NCBI GenBank assembly: GCA_023145595.1
Contig: JAGLDM010000002.1
Location: forward strand, 1-8,015
DNA: 8,015 bases
Direction: 5' to 3'
Source: Flavobacteriaceae bacterium
GTDB taxonomy: Bacteria; Bacteroidota; Bacteroidia; Flavobacteriales; Flavobacteriaceae
Shown: positions 5,875-8,015 of the stretch, one piece after another
Layout: each line of letters starts with the position of its first letter
How positions within the stretch are numbered: the stretch's first letter is position 1
Position numbers and translations under genes: made by a program
The notes under the pieces: generated by a model
The model's database searches: none
What the model was told of the DNA's origin: nothing
What the model saw: the letters and a program-made list of their open reading frames with translations, nothing else

Positions 5875-7332
5875 CTAATCTAATTTAGGCAAACTGAAAG
5901 CGTTTAAAACACTCTCTTCCTTCATCATTTCTTCTACATCTTGCGAACTTCTTGGTGCTAATTCTGAAAAATTTTCTGGACCGTCTTTAGTAACTAAAAT
6001 ACAGTCTTCGATACGTACTGCTATTCCCCACCATTTTTGATCACAATCACTACCTTCTGGAATATAAATTCCTGGTTCAACAGTAATAACCATATTCTCT
6101 TTTAACACACCTCCATTATTCAAATCATGCACATCTAATCCGATATGATGAGATATACCATGCGGAAAATATTTTCGTCCTTGAGAAACCGATTCTATAA
6201 TTCCTAATTTCACCAACCCTTCATTTATAATTACTCTCCCAGCCTCATCAACTTCTCCCGTAGTAGCACCAATCACTGTTTTGGCAATTCCAGCTTTTTG
6301 TGCTGCATACACCAAATCATAAATAGCACGTTGTTCTGTATTAAATTTTCCATTTGCTGGAATGGTTCTGGTTACATCTGCTGTATATCCGTGATATTCT
6401 GCACCTAAATCCATTAAAACCATTTCTTTGCCGGCACTCATTTTTGTATTATCTATATAATGTAACACACAACCATTGTTTCCTGCCCCAACAATAGACG
6501 GATATCCTTCATGCTCTGCACCATATTTTTTATAAACAAACTGATGAATTCCTTGAATCTCCCCTTCAGACAAACTCGGATTCATTGCTTTCATAACTTC
6601 AATTTGTCCTACCGCAGAAATTTCACAGGCTTTTTTTATAAGCACCAATTCTTCTTTAGTTTTGATTTCTCTTAAGTTTGTCATCAACCTTTTCAGAGTA
6701 TTCACATTTATATTCGATTTTGTTGTAATCGGATTTTCATCTACTGGCATAATGGCTTGCTCTACCTCATAAGACGACATGGTTTTAAATTGCTGAATTA
6801 AACTGTACAAATCTGCATCGTCGTATTTAGAATTCCGTACATCATTTTTAAAATCATATAACAAAACCACATCAAATGATGAAAAATCAATCGAATTATT
6901 TTTAAACTCTTCAGCATTAAAAACAGTATCAAATCCTAAGGTTTTTCCAACTCCTTCAACGCCCAATCTAATTCCGTTCCATTGCTCTTTCACTGGGTCT
7001 CTTTTCTGAACATAAATTAGTTCATTAAATTTTGATTCTGAGTTTTCTTGATCTTCAGAAAAAATCAACAAAACAGAATTAGGTTCTTTATAGCCCGTTA
7101 AATAATAAAAATTTGGATCCTGATGAAATATATAATCAACATCATTTGCCCTATTCCTCACAGCATTTGCAAAAAATACAGCCACGCTATTCGCTGGCAT
7201 CGAACTTCTTAATAATTCCCGTCTTTCTTTGTGGAAATCAGCGTCTAAATAATCCGTTGGTAAATCTCTCTGAGAGAAACTCGTATTCACAACAAAAAGC
7301 GCTAGTAAAACAACTATTAATTTTAACTTCAT
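5875..7332 (-). CDS. pepP: Xaa-Pro aminopeptidase (aminopeptidase P, M24B), exported
   Basis: This dimetal peptidase removes the N-terminal residue from peptides whose second residue is proline. It has 485 residues. A signal peptide is clear: MKLK, a hydrophobic core to about residue 15, then NTSFS with likely cleavage before Q21. With no lipobox Cys, the enzyme is probably periplasmic. The AMP_N domain covers about 27-170, and the M24 pita-bread domain about 225-460. The five metal ligands are intact: D308, D319, H395 (in HGISHHIGLDVHD, 391-403), E419 (TVEPGIYIP) and E442 (RIED). The supporting H291, H391 and H402 are also present. The frame extends upstream to an ATG at 7401, but the start at 7332 is chosen because it begins the signal peptide and lies just after a TAnnTTTG element. 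It is a single-gene unit, divergent from gcvT. The symbol is assigned by family. Confidence 0.93.
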   Translation of the reverse strand: MKLKLIVVLLALFVVNTSFSQRDLPTDYLDADFHKERRELLRSSMPANSVAVFFANAVRNRANDVDYIFHQDPNFYYLTGYKEPNSVLLIFSEDQENSESKFNELIYVQKRDPVKEQWNGIRLGVEGVGKTLGFDTVFNAEEFKNNSIDFSSFDVVLLYDFKNDVRNSKYDDADLYSLIQQFKTMSSYEVEQAIMPVDENPITTKSNINVNTLKRLMTNLREIKTKEELVLIKKACEISAVGQIEVMKAMNPSLSEGEIQGIHQFVYKKYGAEHEGYPSIVGAGNNGCVLHYIDNTKMSAGKEMVLMDLGAEYHGYTADVTRTIPANGKFNTEQRAIYDLVYAAQKAGIAKTVIGATTGEVDEAGRVIINEGLVKLGIIESVSQGRKYFPHGISHHIGLDVHDLNNGGVLKENMVITVEPGIYIPEGSDCDQKWWGIAVRIEDCILVTKDGPENFSELAPRSSQDVEEMMKEESVLNAFSLPKLD

Positions 7333-7349
7333 TTTAAAAAATTTATATC

Positions 7350-7357
7350 CAAAGATA
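7350..7357 (-). promoter_or_regulatory. -7 promoter element for pepP
   Basis: The minus strand reads TATCTTTG, an exact TAnnTTTG match, 17 nt before the ATG at 7332. It predicts a leader of about 12 nt. Because it lies downstream of the alternative ATG at 7401, it supports the shorter, signal-peptide start. No TTG -33 element is found at the expected distance. Confidence 0.55.
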
Positions 7358-7428
7358 ATACAATTATGTATGGAAAAAATGAGAAGAGAAAACATTAACA
7401 AAAGAATAATATTTAGTTGATTATTCTA

Positions 7429-7436
7429 TAAATTTG
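7429..7436 (+). promoter_or_regulatory. -7 promoter element for gcvT
   Basis: TAAATTTG is an exact TAnnTTTG match lying 16 nt before the gcvT ATG, and it predicts a very short leader. A TTG at 7417-7419 is too close (9 nt) to serve as a normal -33 element, so the upstream half of the promoter is not recognisable. I see no glycine riboswitch-like structure in this gap, and the predicted leader is too short for one. Confidence 0.55.
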
Positions 7437-7452
7437 CACAAAACATCTTCAA

Positions 7453-8015
7453 ATGAAAAATACTGCATTGACCCAAATTCATGAAACATTAGGCGCAAAA
7501 ATTGTCCCTTTTGCTGGCTATAATATGCCGGTTTCTTATGAAGGAATCAATATAGAACACGAAACAGTTCGCAAAGGAGTTGGAGTTTTTGATGTTTCAC
7601 ACATGGGTGAGTTTTTAATTGAAGGCAAAAATGCTTTGACTTTGATTCAAAAAGTCACATCAAACGATGCTTCAAAATTGGAAATTGGTGATGCTCAATA
7701 TTCTTGTTTCCCAAATGAAAAAGGCGGAATTGTAGATGACTTAATTTGCTACAAAATAAAAGATGAGACCTACTTATTAGTAGTAAATGCTTCAAATATT
7801 GAAAAAGATTGGAATTGGATTTCTAAATACAATGAAACTATTGGTGCAGAAATACGAAATTTATCTGATGCGTATTCACTACTTGCAATTCAAGGTCCAA
7901 AAGCAATTGAAGCCATGCAGTCACTAACATCTGTTGATTTATCGGCTATTAAATTTTACAAATTTGTTGTTGGAGATTTTGCTGGAATTGAACATGTGAT
8001 TATCTCTGCAACAGG
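7453..8015 (+). CDS. gcvT: glycine cleavage system T protein (aminomethyltransferase), 5' part
   Basis: GcvT transfers the aminomethyl-derived one-carbon unit from the lipoylated H protein to tetrahydrofolate, releasing ammonia, as part of glycine cleavage in the cytoplasm. The first 187 residues are present and the gene runs off the right edge; the full protein should be about 360 residues. Family features visible are [19 protein letters not shown] (5-23), [10 protein letters not shown] (45-54), TSNDASKL (69-76), the folate-site motif [10 protein letters not shown] (91-100) with its conserved Asp pair D95-D96, VVNASN (110-115), and LAIQGPKA (144-151). The last residues ISAT, followed by the start of a Gly codon, fit the conserved SATGYTGE region. 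The ATG at 7453 matches the family N-terminus and lies just behind a promoter element. No frameshift is seen. The gcvH and gcvP genes are not in the window. Confidence 0.96.
   Translation, partial: MKNTALTQIHETLGAKIVPFAGYNMPVSYEGINIEHETVRKGVGVFDVSHMGEFLIEGKNALTLIQKVTSNDASKLEIGDAQYSCFPNEKGGIVDDLICYKIKDETYLLVVNASNIEKDWNWISKYNETIGAEIRNLSDAYSLLAIQGPKAIEAMQSLTSVDLSAIKFYKFVVGDFAGIEHVIISAT

Noticed and set aside
7333..7401. Upstream extension of pepP by 23 residues (start at 7401)
   Set aside because: It begins upstream of the TATCTTTG promoter element and would bury the signal peptide behind an unrelated hydrophobic stretch.
7333..7452. Glycine riboswitch ahead of gcvT
   Set aside because: The predicted transcript starts only about 10 nt before the ATG, and no paired-aptamer structure is visible in the AT-rich gap.
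1..8015. Mobile element, prophage, CRISPR array, defence island or biosynthetic cluster
   Set aside because: All substantial frames are recognisable core-metabolism or transport genes. There are no transposase or integrase motifs, no long direct repeats and no regularly spaced repeat arrays.

Overview
The window looks like chromosomal core sequence from a member of the Bacteroidota, most likely family Flavobacteriaceae. It is strongly AT-rich. Start codons lack Shine-Dalgarno sequences and sit behind A-rich leaders. Several intergenic gaps carry the Bacteroidota -7 element TAnnTTTG. The proteins themselves (a 272-residue subfamily-2 PyrF, an exported aminopeptidase P, a ClpS of the type with an NDDVNTFDHVI core) fit the same group.

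Layout, left to right. Positions 1-91 are the edge of an unidentified neighbour. Positions 92-1593 (minus) hold mlaE-mlaF, the permease and ATPase of an MCE/Mla-type lipid ABC transporter, with stop and start codons overlapping. Positions 1594-1872 are a leader and spacer with a candidate promoter and a small inverted repeat. Positions 1873-2976 (minus) hold prmA-clpS with directly abutting stop and start. Positions 2988-3035 are a textbook intrinsic terminator for tpiA, lying only 11 nt before the prmA start codon. Positions 3043-4909 (minus) hold a DppB/OppB-type ABC permease, started by TTG, followed by tpiA. Positions 4910-5019 carry two interlocked divergent promoters. Position 5020 onward (plus) is pyrF, convergent with pepP (5875-7332, minus). 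A last divergent promoter region leads to gcvT (plus), cut by the right edge.

The genes are mostly housekeeping: outer-membrane lipid homeostasis (mlaEF), ribosomal protein methylation and N-degron proteolysis (prmA, clpS), glycolysis (tpiA), peptide import (permease), pyrimidine synthesis (pyrF), proline-peptide breakdown (pepP) and glycine cleavage (gcvT). Apart from the mlaEF pair they do not form one pathway.

I found no mobile element, CRISPR array, tRNA, rRNA or defence or biosynthetic cluster, and no convincing undescribed system. The points worth checking are regulatory and annotational: the interlocked promoters, the terminator pressed against prmA, the TTG start of an apparently orphan permease, and an inverted repeat at the presumed mlaE transcription start.
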